Assembly: GCF_022048975.1 (NCBI RefSeq)
Contig: NZ_JAKMHX010000018.1
Location: 62,001-126,000 of the forward strand
Length of the DNA stretch: 64,000 bases
Source of the DNA: Sporosarcina cyprini
GTDB lineage: Bacteria; Bacillota; Bacilli; Bacillales_A; Planococcaceae
Direction: 5' to 3'
Shown here: piece by piece, positions 33,310-42,956 of the stretch
Position numbering within the stretch: the first letter of the stretch is position 1
Layout: each line of letters opens with the position of its first letter
The notes under the pieces: model-generated
The model's database searches: none
Told to the model about the DNA's origin: nothing
What the model saw: the letters and a program-made list of their open reading frames with translations, nothing else
Translations under genes and position numbers: made by a program

Positions 33310-35034
33310 CTACTTTTTCCATACATTCCGATAATCCACCCGGCCATTGCAATTCAATTTGATGTTAACATACTCACTATCTTCCGGCTCGTACACTGTG
33401 TGTTGTCGATGATTTAAAAAGAGAATGGCATATTCAGAGCTTAACAGGTCCTCTATTTCGAAATAAAAATCCCATTGTGTCTGATTATCTTGTGAACACC
33501 TAATCATACCGATCACATCGTCCATTCTCTTCCGAAGATGATCCGAAACGCATGGATAAATTGGAAATGAAGGAGATTGCATTACGTGCAATAACGATAC
33601 CATTTCATCATTTCCTAAAGCGATACCGCCTACAAACATATCATACGTTGAGAGGGAATCTTCATTGCACAACGTCGTAGAATCGACCAATTCCAATTGA
33701 GAAGAAATCCCCATATCACGCAGTTGTGCTTGTAGCTGCTTTGCCGCTTTTTCATGATTGGCGCCCGGGCGGATTTGTTGTACTGCAATTTTTAATGTAA
33801 GATTCTCAAAATGCTCTTCGGGCACTCTGACTCTTTCTGCATTTTGTTTTTCTAAGGAACGCTTTGACACAAAGCTGGTCGCCCTGAACTCATTATCATG
33901 CCCTTCATTTCGCATGTCTTCCGGAATTAATCTTTCAAGTATTTGCTTCCGTATTTCTATTCTTCTTAACGGCCCATCCTTTACACAATTGCAACTAATG
34001 AACATGGCTCCCTCTTCGATTTGCTTTACCTGTCTCCACGAAGGATTCGGTTGGTTCAATAAAAAAGGATGGTGTTGCCTTTTTTCATATTCAGCCGGCG
34101 CTTTTATGATCTCTATTCGATCCAGCCATGGCCTTGTTGAAAAATAGGATGCATTCACCCCAAGCTGAATCATATTTTCATTATTGCATAGCACTTGATA
34201 CGGACCACTGCCAACAGGGAAACTGCGGAAGCTATCGTCTTCTCCCTTCTCGATTGGGATAATAGAGGCTTTCATTGATGCCAAACTTCGTGGAAACAAG
34301 TAATCCACCCTGCTCAGCTCAAATTGAATGACCGTCTCGCTGCAGATGGCCATGCTTTTAATTTCTTGGAACACGCCGATTTCTTTCTGTAAACGGCATA
34401 GGGTTAACTGCACATCTTTACTTGTCAGTTTTCTTCCATGATGAAAATGAATGCCTTTATGTAAATAGAAAGTCCATTTCTTTCCGTCGACAGTCTCCCA
34501 GTGATGGGCGATACGGGGTAACAGCTTTCCCGTTTCCGCATGATACTCTACCAGTCTATCAAAGATTTGCTGTACCATATGGGCGTCATGCCGGGATTTG
34601 ATCAGCATCGGGTCCATGATCAGCTGAGTATCGTAAAAAGGATAGCGTAATGTATCCAGCTCTTCATCCTGTTCTCTGCCGGGAGATAAGCCCAGCGTAT
34701 TCGTAAACCATTCATAAAAATTTTCCTTGGCAGATCGGCTACTCGTTTCAACTAGTGCAAATGCATCTTTGTACCGGTCTGTTTCTGCAAGCCGTCTTGC
34801 TTCTGAAATTAAGATGTCGTCTTTTGATAAAAGAAGGGTCAATTTAGGTTTCTTTCCCCTCCCCCTCTTGGTCGCCCAGCTTACAACTTGTTCATCATGT
34901 AAGGCATTCATAATAGTTTTCACATGTCTTTCAGAACAATTCAACATACCTGCCAACAAGGCAATTGAAGTTTCTACTTGTGATCCGCGTTCAAAATGGT
35001 CGGCCAATGTAAGCAAATGCTCGGTATACCTCAT
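33310..35034 (-). CDS. SgrR-family transcriptional regulator with solute-binding domain
   Basis: 574 residues. An N-terminal winged helix (about 1-75; MLNCSERHVKTIMNALHDEQVVSW) is fused to an extracellular-solute-binding-protein-5-like domain (about 110-480), the SgrR layout. In such regulators the binding domain senses a small ligand. The gene diverges from an MFS exporter, and a 10-bp inverted repeat lies in the shared promoter region, so it probably controls that transporter. GGAGTG lies five bases before the ATG. The ligand is unknown. Confidence 0.9.
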   Translation of the reverse strand: MRYTEHLLTLADHFERGSQVETSIALLAGMLNCSERHVKTIMNALHDEQVVSWATKRGRGKKPKLTLLLSKDDILISEARRLAETDRYKDAFALVETSSRSAKENFYEWFTNTLGLSPGREQDEELDTLRYPFYDTQLIMDPMLIKSRHDAHMVQQIFDRLVEYHAETGKLLPRIAHHWETVDGKKWTFYLHKGIHFHHGRKLTSKDVQLTLCRLQKEIGVFQEIKSMAICSETVIQFELSRVDYLFPRSLASMKASIIPIEKGEDDSFRSFPVGSGPYQVLCNNENMIQLGVNASYFSTRPWLDRIEIIKAPAEYEKRQHHPFLLNQPNPSWRQVKQIEEGAMFISCNCVKDGPLRRIEIRKQILERLIPEDMRNEGHDNEFRATSFVSKRSLEKQNAERVRVPEEHFENLTLKIAVQQIRPGANHEKAAKQLQAQLRDMGISSQLELVDSTTLCNEDSLSTYDMFVGGIALGNDEMVSLLHVMQSPSFPIYPCVSDHLRKRMDDVIGMIRCSQDNQTQWDFYFEIEDLLSSEYAILFLNHRQHTVYEPEDSEYVNIKLNCNGRVDYRNVWKK

Positions 35035-35049
35035 ATCAACACTCCAATT

Positions 35050-35095
35050 AAAGGTGAACTGTTATTTAAGAAAGAATCACTTTTTGTTCACCTTT
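35050..35095. promoter_or_regulatory. Widely spaced inverted repeat in the regulator/MFS promoter region
   Basis: AAAGGTGAAC (35050-35059) and GTTCACCTTT (35086-35095) are perfect inverted copies, 36 bases centre to centre, midway between the divergent starts. This fits a dimeric operator for the SgrR-like protein. Confidence 0.55.
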
Positions 35096-35140
35096 TTCTA
35101 TTCTATACTTCTCCTAGATTAAATGAAAGGAGAGGTACAG

Positions 35141-36355
35141 GTGAAACAGATCCGTGTAGAAGATGCATTATGGAAAAACAGAAATTTTCTATTCTTATGG
35201 GGTGGAACTACTTTATCCAGTTTCGGGATGCAAATGTATAGTATTGCGATTCCGCTGCTTATCTACGACTTAAGTAAATCAGCATTATCCATGAGCATGA
35301 TGCGAGCTATTGAATTTTTCCCGAATATCTTTCTAGGGATGCTTGCTGGTGTTTTCGTTGATCGGTTTAATCGCAAGCGAATGATGGTTTGGACAAGTTT
35401 GATACAGGTATTTTGTATGGCCGCCATACTCGTTTTACTTTTGGCGAAGCAACTCGAGATATGGCATTTATACATAATTGGTTTTGTATTATCCTCTGCT
35501 GGCTACACGTTTGGCAATGCAAATCATTCTGTTCTTCCTCAATTGATTTCTAAAGAGCAGTTAACTTCCGCTAACGCAAAGCTTTCTCTAGTTGACACGC
35601 TGATTCGTATGATTGGTCCAGGTATCGCAGGCATGCTAATCGCGGCCTTTTCTTATGAATCCACTTTATCCATCTATTTCAGCTGCCTGATTCTGTTGTT
35701 TTTATTTATGCAGCTGCTTCAAGTGCCGCCTAAGGACGTGAAAACCAATGAGAAGAATTCACTCTGGAAGGACATGAAAGAAGGGATTGACGAGCTGTTT
35801 CGTAATAAAACATTATTGATTCCAACGATGACAGTCCTGTTCAGCAATTTCGCTTCGAGTCTTGTAATAGGAGTGCTTGTCTTCTTTGCAACAGATGTGC
35901 TAGGGGCGGATTCCAAACAGATTGGCTTCATGTTCACGATATCAGCTATAGGAGGAATCGTCGGGGCCAGTGTCGTTGGAAAACTGCGCAAACGTTTTGG
36001 AAGAGGAGCACTTTACACTTACTCATTACTGTTTGATATAACTGCCATGGCACTTTTAATTTTTTCGCAAACTTGGTGGATGATTGGGATCTCACTAGCG
36101 ATTCGGACTTTTTCTACCACCCTATCAAATATTGTGTATTTTACAATACGTCAGGAATTCACCCCGAATCACCTGCTCGGCCGTGTAGCCGGAACATCTT
36201 CAATGCTCATGAAATTAACACTGCCTCTCGGTTTATTCATCTCGGGGTTATGGGCTGAATGGCTTCCCATCCGGATCTTATTTGTCATATCCATGTGTAT
36301 TTTCATATTGTTATTTCTGCGTTTGTTTAATCATTCATTCCGCAAACTTATTTGA
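35141..36355 (+). CDS. MFS transporter (macrolide-efflux-like)
   Basis: About 404 residues, 12 helices; LWGGTTLSSFGMQMYSIAIPLLIYDL and the loop motif GVFVDRFNRKRMM are typical of the MefA/YfmO-like MFS branch. Likely exports a drug or peptide-like compound. GTG at 35141 has AAAGGAGAGG five bases before it. It is divergent from the SgrR-like regulator and has its own terminator. Confidence 0.9.
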   Translation: MKQIRVEDALWKNRNFLFLWGGTTLSSFGMQMYSIAIPLLIYDLSKSALSMSMMRAIEFFPNIFLGMLAGVFVDRFNRKRMMVWTSLIQVFCMAAILVLLLAKQLEIWHLYIIGFVLSSAGYTFGNANHSVLPQLISKEQLTSANAKLSLVDTLIRMIGPGIAGMLIAAFSYESTLSIYFSCLILLFLFMQLLQVPPKDVKTNEKNSLWKDMKEGIDELFRNKTLLIPTMTVLFSNFASSLVIGVLVFFATDVLGADSKQIGFMFTISAIGGIVGASVVGKLRKRFGRGALYTYSLLFDITAMALLIFSQTWWMIGISLAIRTFSTTLSNIVYFTIRQEFTPNHLLGRVAGTSSMLMKLTLPLGLFISGLWAEWLPIRILFVISMCIFILLFLRLFNHSFRKLI

Positions 36356-36377
36356 AAGGCATCCTTGGATGCCTTTC
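36354..36377 (+). terminator. Hairpin overlapping the MFS stop codon
   Basis: Perfect GAAAGGCATCC/GGATGCCTTTC stem with a two-base loop. There is no strong T run beyond CTAGTTCTTT. Confidence 0.7.
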
Positions 36378-36700
36378 TAGTTCTTTAAATACCATTCTGC
36401 TTTATCCAGAAGCTGAAAAGTGAACCTATTCGCAGTTTTTTTAGCACTACTATTTTTGCCTCCCCCTTCCCCTTGCTCTCCAACCTTTATCCCTAACTTA
36501 GATAAAGGAATTTAGTAGAGACTCAGAAAGCAAGCATGCAAATCTGGATTACAGGGTAACTATAATAAGAGACTCCTAACATACTTTGCATAATTAATAC
36601 CATAACTGAAGAAACTCCTTTATCCAGCATCTAGTTGGAAATGTTTCAATTTTTAAACCTATTACAGTAAGATAAGACTACTAGCAGAGGAGGCCATGGC
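36378..36700. other. Intergenic region upstream of the ammonia-lyase gene
   Basis: A weak 8-bp hairpin CCTTTATC/GATAAAGG near 36485-36511 and two AGAGACTC copies are the only structures. No gene. Confidence 0.35.
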
Positions 36701-37936
36701 ATGACGAAACAGTTAAGATGGACATTAAATAGATTTCATTCCAAAAGTTCTACCAAGATCGATCTTTCCCCTTTTCAGCATCAAACGATTGATCAAGTTA
36801 GAAGTTTTTTACGTACCCATCCAGCCTATCAAAAGACCCCAATGTATTCTTTGAAAAATCTCGCTACCCATCTGAACATTAGTAATCTGGCGGTGAAAGA
36901 CGAGTCTTTCCGCTTCGGGTTAAATGCTTTCAAAGGGATGGGAGGACTTTATGCAATAGGGCGTGTGATTGCTGAACGAGCAGGGCTTGATCTACATTCT
37001 TTAACCTTCAATCAATTGTTGGAAGTACAAAAGAATCTTGAAAAGATGACTTTTATTACTGCTACTGACGGAAACCACGGACGAGGAGTGGCGTGGGCTG
37101 CTAGCAGACTTGGACAAAAGTCTTTGATTTTCATGCCGAAAGGATCTTCTCTATCGAGAATGCAAAGTATTGAGCAAGAAGGAGCGGAAGTTCAGATTAC
37201 AGACATGAATTATGATGATACCGTGCGAATGTGTTCCAATTTGGCAAAGGAGAATGATTGGATACTGGTTCAGGATACTAGTTGGAAGAGTTACGAAGAG
37301 ATACCATTATGGATTATGCAAGGGTATAGTGTCATTGCTTCAGAAATGACCGAGCAACTAAATACGGAACAGATGGAACCGCCGACTCATGTGATTTTAC
37401 AGGCAGGCGTCGGCTCCTTCGCAGCTTCCATGACCGCTTATTTCGCGAATGCGTATCCTGATAATCCTCCACAAATCATTTTAGTTGAACCAGGAGCCGC
37501 CGATTGCTTCTTCCGATCCTTCACTACGCACGATGGACATATGGAACAAGTGAAAGGAGATCTTGCTACGATTATGGCAGGCTTGTCCTGTGGTGTTCCC
37601 AATCCATATGCATATCAATTGCTCAAAAACTTGGCAGTTGCTTCTTTCTCCTGTGCCGACTCCCTCTCTGCCTTAGGAATGAGAGTGCTCGGAAACCCGA
37701 TTGGTGATGATCAAAGGATCATTTCAGGCGAATCTGGTTCTATTCCGATTGGCTTGCTATACTATTTACGTACGACGGAGGAAGGGGCGGAAATTTGTAA
37801 TGCGCTATCCATCGATGGGGATTCACGTATTCTATGCGTCAGCACAGAAGGAGATACGGATCCTTCTTTCTATCGTGACATCGTTTGGAAAGGTTATCAT
37901 TCCAACCTTCCTGCTTATTCAGAGATCATCAAATGA
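36701..37936 (+). CDS. dpaL: Diaminopropionate ammonia-lyase
   Basis: 411 residues, a PLP enzyme of the threonine-synthase/dehydratase fold. KDESFRFGLNAFKGMGG contains the PLP-binding Lys near residue 79; TATDGNHGRGVAWAA follows, as in YgeX-type enzymes. It breaks 2,3-diaminopropionate into pyruvate and ammonia. GAGGAGG lies seven bases before the ATG. The next gene, an acyl-CoA dehydrogenase homologue, starts 45 bases later, so they are probably cotranscribed. Confidence 0.93.
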   Translation: MTKQLRWTLNRFHSKSSTKIDLSPFQHQTIDQVRSFLRTHPAYQKTPMYSLKNLATHLNISNLAVKDESFRFGLNAFKGMGGLYAIGRVIAERAGLDLHSLTFNQLLEVQKNLEKMTFITATDGNHGRGVAWAASRLGQKSLIFMPKGSSLSRMQSIEQEGAEVQITDMNYDDTVRMCSNLAKENDWILVQDTSWKSYEEIPLWIMQGYSVIASEMTEQLNTEQMEPPTHVILQAGVGSFAASMTAYFANAYPDNPPQIILVEPGAADCFFRSFTTHDGHMEQVKGDLATIMAGLSCGVPNPYAYQLLKNLAVASFSCADSLSALGMRVLGNPIGDDQRIISGESGSIPIGLLYYLRTTEEGAEICNALSIDGDSRILCVSTEGDTDPSFYRDIVWKGYHSNLPAYSEIIK

Positions 37937-37981
37937 TGTTTTTGATTGGATGTGTATTCAGTTATGAGGAAAGAACTTTTT

Positions 37982-39127
37982 ATGAAATCCGAATTGCAAC
38001 GAGAATGGGTCGCCAAACTGGCTGAGTTGAAGGCATCCATCCAGGACGATGCAGATGAAAACGATCGGCTTTCCAGTTTCCCTCGGAAGACGATTCAAAC
38101 TCTTGTCGATATGGGCTACACCAAGCTTGGATTGCCGAAGGAATACGGCGGAAGTGATATGACTGTTTCCGACATGATCATGTTGCAGGAGACTTTGGCT
38201 TCATACGACGGTGCGACCGCGTTATCGATCGGCTGGCACCAGGGAGTTGTCGGGGATTTATATGAACATCGGGCATGGAGTCAAAATCTATTAGATCAAT
38301 TTTCAATTGATGTACAAAACGGAGCGCTTGTAAACCGGGCTGTCAGTGAAGCGCAAACGGGCAGTCCTACGAGAGGCGGCCGGCCTCAAACGATCGCTAT
38401 GCCAGTAGACGGCGGCTGGAAAATTACCGGCCGGAAGACCTTTACCTCTATGTCACCTGTATTGACCCATCTTCTCGTCACAGCTTGGGTTGAAGAAAAA
38501 AATGGGGTTGGAACCTTTTTGATCAAACGCTCTGCAGCTGGTATATCGATTGATCCAACATGGGATATGGTCGGTATGCGGTCAACTGAAAGTCATGATC
38601 TGGTACTCGAACAAGTATTTGTGACGGATCAACAGCTGGTTGAGTTTAACACAGCGCCACGAACAGAAAAACTGAATGGCTGGCTATTGCATATCCCGGC
38701 TTGCTATCTCGGTATTGCGCAAGCTGCGCGGGATTACGCAGTCCATTTCGCTGCTCATTATTCACCAAACAGCATTCAAGGGACAATCGCCACTTTGCCA
38801 AATGTCCAGGCGGCCATCGGGCAAATGGACTTGGAATTAATGAAAGCCCGCCATATTTTATATAGCACCGCGGAAGCCTATGACGATCCTTCCAGAAGAG
38901 CTTACATGCAGCAGGAACTCGGTGTGGCGAAAGTGGCAGTGACGAATTCAGCTATTTCGATTGTCGACCAGGCCATGCGCATCGTCGGGGCAAAAAGCTT
39001 GGAAATGTCTTGTCCGCTGCAGCGATACTACCGCGATGTCAGAGCCGGTTTGCATAACCCGCCGATGGATGATATGGTCATTTCCAAACTGGCCGCCTTC
39101 GCGATTCATGAGGCCGAGAGGAAGTGA
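37982..39127 (+). CDS. Acyl-CoA dehydrogenase-family protein (YdbM-like)
   Basis: About 381 residues with the three-part acyl-CoA dehydrogenase fold (helical, beta, helical). Seen: KLGLPKEYGGSDM, a FAD-contact stretch SEAQTGSPTRGG and ITGRKTFTSMSP, and WDMVGMRSTESHDLVLE. In place of the common catalytic Glu region the C-terminal part reads YYRDVRAGLHNPPMDD, like YdbM. ATG at 37982 is preferred: GAGGAAAG is about nine bases upstream; upstream in-frame starts lack a site. Oxidises an acyl-CoA or similar compound with FAD. Confidence 0.88.
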   Translation: MKSELQREWVAKLAELKASIQDDADENDRLSSFPRKTIQTLVDMGYTKLGLPKEYGGSDMTVSDMIMLQETLASYDGATALSIGWHQGVVGDLYEHRAWSQNLLDQFSIDVQNGALVNRAVSEAQTGSPTRGGRPQTIAMPVDGGWKITGRKTFTSMSPVLTHLLVTAWVEEKNGVGTFLIKRSAAGISIDPTWDMVGMRSTESHDLVLEQVFVTDQQLVEFNTAPRTEKLNGWLLHIPACYLGIAQAARDYAVHFAAHYSPNSIQGTIATLPNVQAAIGQMDLELMKARHILYSTAEAYDDPSRRAYMQQELGVAKVAVTNSAISIVDQAMRIVGAKSLEMSCPLQRYYRDVRAGLHNPPMDDMVISKLAAFAIHEAERK

Positions 39128-39131
39128 TCAG

Positions 39132-39689
39132 ATGCTGAAGCGGCTTGTCATTACTGGATATAAAGCGCATGAACTCGGGATCTTCAACGATAAGCACCCC
39201 GGCATTCCAATTATCAAAAAAGCGGTGGAAAACAGGCTGTTGCCACTTATTGAAACGGGTTTAGAGTGGGTGATCATCAGCGGACAGCCCGGCGTTGAGA
39301 CATGGGCAGCGGAAGTTGCGATCGATTTACAGCTCAAATATCCGGAGCTCCAGCTAGCGGTGATTACGCCTTTTGAAGACCAAGAGAAAAATTGGAACGA
39401 GGCCAAACAGGAAGCCTATGAGAATCTGATGATTCATGCGGATTATACAGTCAGTCTTACGAAACGTCCCTATGAGGCACCTTGGCAATTCATCGAGAGG
39501 GATAAGTTTCTCCTTCGCAACTCAGATGGACTGCTGCTTGTATATGATGAAGATAACGAAGGGTCGCCAAAATTCATGAAAAAAATGGCGGTCTCCTATG
39601 CTGAAAAAAGTGATTACGAAGTAATAACCATTACGGCAGATGATTTACAGTTGGTTGCGGAAGATATGCAGCGGCAGGATTGGAATTGA
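39132..39689 (+). CDS. ypsA: SLOG-family protein YpsA (DUF1273)
   Basis: 185 residues with the Rossmann-like SLOG fold; LVITGYKAHELGIF, ISGQPGVETWAAEVA and DGLLLVYDEDNEGSPK match DUF1273. In Bacillus subtilis and Staphylococcus aureus YpsA influences cell division and the oxidative response. The usual genomic partner gpsB is not seen nearby; here it follows acyl-CoA dehydrogenase by four bases. AGAGGAAGTG precedes the ATG. Ends in a strong terminator. Confidence 0.9.
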   Translation: MLKRLVITGYKAHELGIFNDKHPGIPIIKKAVENRLLPLIETGLEWVIISGQPGVETWAAEVAIDLQLKYPELQLAVITPFEDQEKNWNEAKQEAYENLMIHADYTVSLTKRPYEAPWQFIERDKFLLRNSDGLLLVYDEDNEGSPKFMKKMAVSYAEKSDYEVITITADDLQLVAEDMQRQDWN

Positions 39690-39694
39690 TTAGA

Positions 39695-39726
39695 CAGATG
39701 GGTTGAATCCACCCATCTGTTTTTTG
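39695..39726 (+). terminator. Terminator of ypsA
   Basis: ACAGATGGGT (39695-39704) with ACCCATCTGT (39712-39721), then T run. Confidence 0.88.
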
Positions 39727-39878
39727 TTAGGTATTATCCTTTTGAAGCGTGGATTGAGGTAGAAGGGAATGGGCATGTTGTAATGAATATTCGGCGAATT
39801 GAATGCTTGATTTTGCACTGCCAATTTGGCGTAATTCGTATTTGGAGCGTGGCATCGGGAAACGGACGCCATACCGGG

Positions 39879-40098
39879 TGAACACTAATATCTCGAGCTG
39901 AACGCCAATAACTCCAGTTGAACGCCAATAAAACGAATTGAACGCCATTATCTCCGGATGAACGCCAATAAAACGAATTGAACGCCATTAACTCCGGATG
40001 AACGCCAATATTACGAAATGAACGCCAATAACTCCAGTTGATCGCCATTAAATCGAAATGAACGCCATTAACTCCAGCTGAACGCCAATAAAGCGAAG
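39879..40098. repeat. Tandem array: eleven 20-bp units
   Basis: Eleven units of exactly 20 bp with no indel, each starting TGAACGCC (one TGAACACT, one TGATCGCC). The second half alternates: ACTCCRG in units 2, 4, 6, 8, 10 and NCGAAN in units 3, 5, 7, 9, 11, so the true period is a 40-bp dimer. The array lies between the ypsA terminator and the S9 peptidase terminator, so it is probably untranscribed. Open frames through it are by-products of the repeat. Confidence 0.95.
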
Positions 40099-40172
40099 TT
40101 GGCACGCAGGCACCCAACCAGATTTACGAATGGGTTTACTGGTTATGCAGAAGTCTGCCGGGCGCACCAAAA

Positions 40173-40209
40173 AACAGCCTAGCGACACCTCTTAGTTCGC
40201 TAGGCTGTT
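40173..40209 (-). terminator. Terminator of the S9 peptidase gene
   Basis: Perfect 13-bp stem AACAGCCTAGCGA/TCGCTAGGCTGTT, then six T on the minus strand. Confidence 0.9.
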
Positions 40210-40216
40210 ATGCAAT

Positions 40217-42007
40217 TTATTTCTGATGTTTCTCCAAAAACTCCAACATGCGGCTGTATACAGTAATTTCATTCTCTTTTTTCGAGAAACCATGTCCTTC
40301 GTCGTCGAGTACCAAATATTCGACATCCCGCCCGAGAGCTTCCAGTTTGGCTACAATCTGATCGGATTCCTCTTTAACGACACGCGGATCTTTAGCGCCT
40401 TGGATGACAAGCATCGGTTTAGTCATGCCATCTAAATAGGTGACAGGCGAGTCCTTTTCAAAACGTTCCTTATCTCGCACCGGATCGCCAATCCAGCGGT
40501 CCATGATCGGCTTCCAATGTGGTGGAACAGACTCGACAAAGGTGAACAAATTAGAAACGCCGAAAATATCGACGACCGCTTTGAAGTAGTCTGCATGTCT
40601 GCCATGCAATAGCAAGGCCATATAGCCGCCATAGCTGCCACCGACTAGGAATAGCCGCTCCCGATCCGTATGCCCGTTTTCGATAAGCCATTCAATGCCG
40701 GATATGCAATCTAGACGTGGCCCCTCTCCCCAGTCACGCTCCACCATCTTTGTGAATTCGGAGCCATAGCCAGTACTGCCTCTGAAGTTAGGGGCAAAAA
40801 TGGAGTATCCTCTGTTCAGGAAACATTGGAACATGGAACGGAACATCTTTCTTTCTGCTGCCTGCGGACCGCCATGTGGCCAAAAGATAGTAAACCCATT
40901 ATCCTGTTCGGCTTTTGGTTTGAATAATAATGCTTCAATTTCCAGACCGTCAAATGAAGAATACGTTACGACTTCTGGTTCTACCATCTGCTCTTTATTC
41001 ACACCAAGCACCCGGTTATCCGTCAACTGTTTCCATTCCTCGCCGTCGGATGAACAGAAGATGTTCAAAGGAACCGTTGCACTCCGGCCCAGCAGATAAA
41101 CAGCTCCAGACTTGGCCACTTCCAGCTGATCCACCGTGTCAATCGGAAGTGAACAAGCTTGCAACGTTTTCGACTCTACCTCGTATTTATATAGTTTATC
41201 GACAACTCCATGTGAAGTTGTTAAATAAAATACGTTCTTTTCCTTGACCCAGTTGATGGAGCCCACACTCTCCCCACTAATTTCTAATTCCTTCGTAAAT
41301 GTTTGTGAAGGAATATGGAATGTAGCTACATATGAAAAGTCACTATCATAATCGGTGATGAAATAGATCGTATCGTTATCGACAAAGATCGGATTGAAAG
41401 TGACATGCACTTGATCAGGATCTGGAGTCAGATAAATCGTTTCATCCCCGATTTTTACAAATCCAATCACATACGTATTCGCAAGCGAACTGACATACAC
41501 TAACTTTTCCTCATCCTTTGATACAGCTGCCAACTGAGTAGGAGCCTTATCACCGAGGTGCAGGAGGATGTCTTTGCCAGTCTTCAAATTACGCATATGA
41601 GTGTTTAAAAAGTTAGAATTGTCTTTTGAAGTGACATAATAGACACGTTCTCCATCTTCACTTACATAACTTAGAAAGAACTTTTCACTTGAATCCCCAG
41701 TGATCAAATCCTCTGGTAAACCACCCTCGAATGGCACCGCATAGATTTGATAGTTCTCGTCCCCATCCCGGTCAAATCCAGCCAGCACATAACGGTTTTC
41801 CGGATCGATTTCGATAAAGGCGCAGGACTCATCCGCATGAGCAAATAAATACGGATAGGTTTCAGGCAAATCTATCGCCCATAAATTCATCTTTCCATTC
41901 ATATTCGTGTTGAAGATCAGGCGTTTTTCATCTTTGCTGATGGCAAAATTTGAAATTGTGTACGTCCTGAAAAACTGTTCAACTGTCGGTTTCGCAAATT
42001 GAATCAT
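40217..42007 (-). CDS. S9-family prolyl oligopeptidase-like serine peptidase
   Basis: 596 residues: an N-terminal beta-propeller (about 1-330) and C-terminal alpha/beta hydrolase with catalytic Ser in GGSYGGYM (near 444), Asp in GAKDPRV (near 530) and His in DEGHGF (near 562). No signal peptide, so cytosolic; such enzymes remove dipeptides or acyl-amino acids from short peptides. GGGGTGATG lies upstream of the ATG. Single gene. Confidence 0.92.
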   Translation of the reverse strand: MIQFAKPTVEQFFRTYTISNFAISKDEKRLIFNTNMNGKMNLWAIDLPETYPYLFAHADESCAFIEIDPENRYVLAGFDRDGDENYQIYAVPFEGGLPEDLITGDSSEKFFLSYVSEDGERVYYVTSKDNSNFLNTHMRNLKTGKDILLHLGDKAPTQLAAVSKDEEKLVYVSSLANTYVIGFVKIGDETIYLTPDPDQVHVTFNPIFVDNDTIYFITDYDSDFSYVATFHIPSQTFTKELEISGESVGSINWVKEKNVFYLTTSHGVVDKLYKYEVESKTLQACSLPIDTVDQLEVAKSGAVYLLGRSATVPLNIFCSSDGEEWKQLTDNRVLGVNKEQMVEPEVVTYSSFDGLEIEALLFKPKAEQDNGFTIFWPHGGPQAAERKMFRSMFQCFLNRGYSIFAPNFRGSTGYGSEFTKMVERDWGEGPRLDCISGIEWLIENGHTDRERLFLVGGSYGGYMALLLHGRHADYFKAVVDIFGVSNLFTFVESVPPHWKPIMDRWIGDPVRDKERFEKDSPVTYLDGMTKPMLVIQGAKDPRVVKEESDQIVAKLEALGRDVEYLVLDDEGHGFSKKENEITVYSRMLEFLEKHQK

Positions 42008-42195
42008 CTCATCACCCCTGAATTATTAAAAAAGTAGTACAATTCTTCCTCTTCCATTATAACGAAAATAGATCAGTGAAACTAGTAACCCTACTCATTC
42101 GTACAGTAATAACATAGACTATTGAAAGGGGATATTTCCTAGTACAAATATGGTAATATAGAAAGGAAAGATTTAGTGACCTGGAGGTGAATCGT

Positions 42196-42471
42196 GTGCA
42201 ACAACCGCAAACCATCCAACATCGTCCGGAAGGAAACGGCCTGGCTGTCGCAGCCCTCGTTCTCGGTATCATCGGAGTCGTACTTAATTTAGTTATCATC
42301 ATTCCATACTTTTTAGGTATTTTAGCAATCATATTCGGATCTGTGGGACTAAAAAAATCGTATGGCCGGGGTATGTCAATAGCCGGAATTATTTTAGGAT
42401 CTGTTGCTCTCTTGATGAAAATCTGTTTTTGGATACTGATTTTCATTTTGGGCAGTATCGGAGATTACTAA
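42196..42471 (+). CDS. DUF4190 small membrane protein
   Basis: About 91 residues, two to three helices: LAVAALVLGIIGVVLNL, a FLGILAIIFGSVGL stretch and a C-terminal helix, with the DUF4190 motif GMSIAGIILGSVAL. GTG at 42196 has GGAGG eight bases before it; a GTG nine bases earlier falls in that site. Function unknown. Confidence 0.85.
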   Translation: MQQPQTIQHRPEGNGLAVAALVLGIIGVVLNLVIIIPYFLGILAIIFGSVGLKKSYGRGMSIAGIILGSVALLMKICFWILIFILGSIGDY

Positions 42472-42483
42472 TTCCATTGCAAA

Positions 42484-42511
42484 AAAGCGATGACTGGACT
42501 GTCATCGCTTT
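42484..42511. terminator. Bidirectional terminator
   Basis: Perfect 11-bp stem AAAGCGATGAC/GTCATCGCTTT between convergent genes. Confidence 0.9.
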
Positions 42512-42906
42512 CATTTTGCTTGATTCACTTGCTTTTCTGCCATTTCCCCGATAATAGGAAGCTTGTAGTAGTTTCCATTGTACGCTTGATACATCATGAA
42601 AATCATGATGGCAAACGCAAGCAATGATATGAGGAAACTAAAAATCAGACCAATGATAGGCAGGAAACCTAACACAATATTGATCAAGAAAACTGCCACC
42701 GCTAAAAACAAAGATTGGAAAGCATGATACCGGATGAAGCGGCTTTCTTTTTCAATAAAAAGGAATACAATGCCGATAATGAAGATGTAGCTGAGCATTC
42801 CACCTACATTAGGTGTTAAACCTATTGTTGTTTTCTCCGTTTTCTCTGCTGGTACGGGTGCCTGTTCCAAGTTCGGGTCCTCTCTCTTTTGTTCACCTTC
42901 GCTCAA
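42511..42906 (-). CDS. DUF4870 membrane protein
   Basis: 131 residues: a charged N-terminal tail and three helices; YIFIIGIVFLFIEKESRFIRYHAFQSLFL is the DUF4870 (Tic20-like) signature. TTG at 42906 lies six bases after GGAGGG. Function unknown; it ends on the hairpin shared with the neighbour. Confidence 0.87.
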   Translation of the reverse strand: MSEGEQKREDPNLEQAPVPAEKTEKTTIGLTPNVGGMLSYIFIIGIVFLFIEKESRFIRYHAFQSLFLAVAVFLINIVLGFLPIIGLIFSFLISLLAFAIMIFMMYQAYNGNYYKLPIIGEMAEKQVNQAK

Positions 42907-42956
42907 TCATTTCCCTCCTCATTTGACTATATTGAGCGGACCCCTGTTTCATTCCT

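Noticed and set aside
39879..40098. CRISPR array
   Set aside because: Units are contiguous 20-bp repeats with related tails, no unique 30-40-bp spacers and no cas genes.
39690..40117. Overlapping minus-strand frames through the 20-bp array
   Set aside because: They are translations of the repeat units (FYWRS/SYWRS patterns) with no RBS and no upstream promoter.
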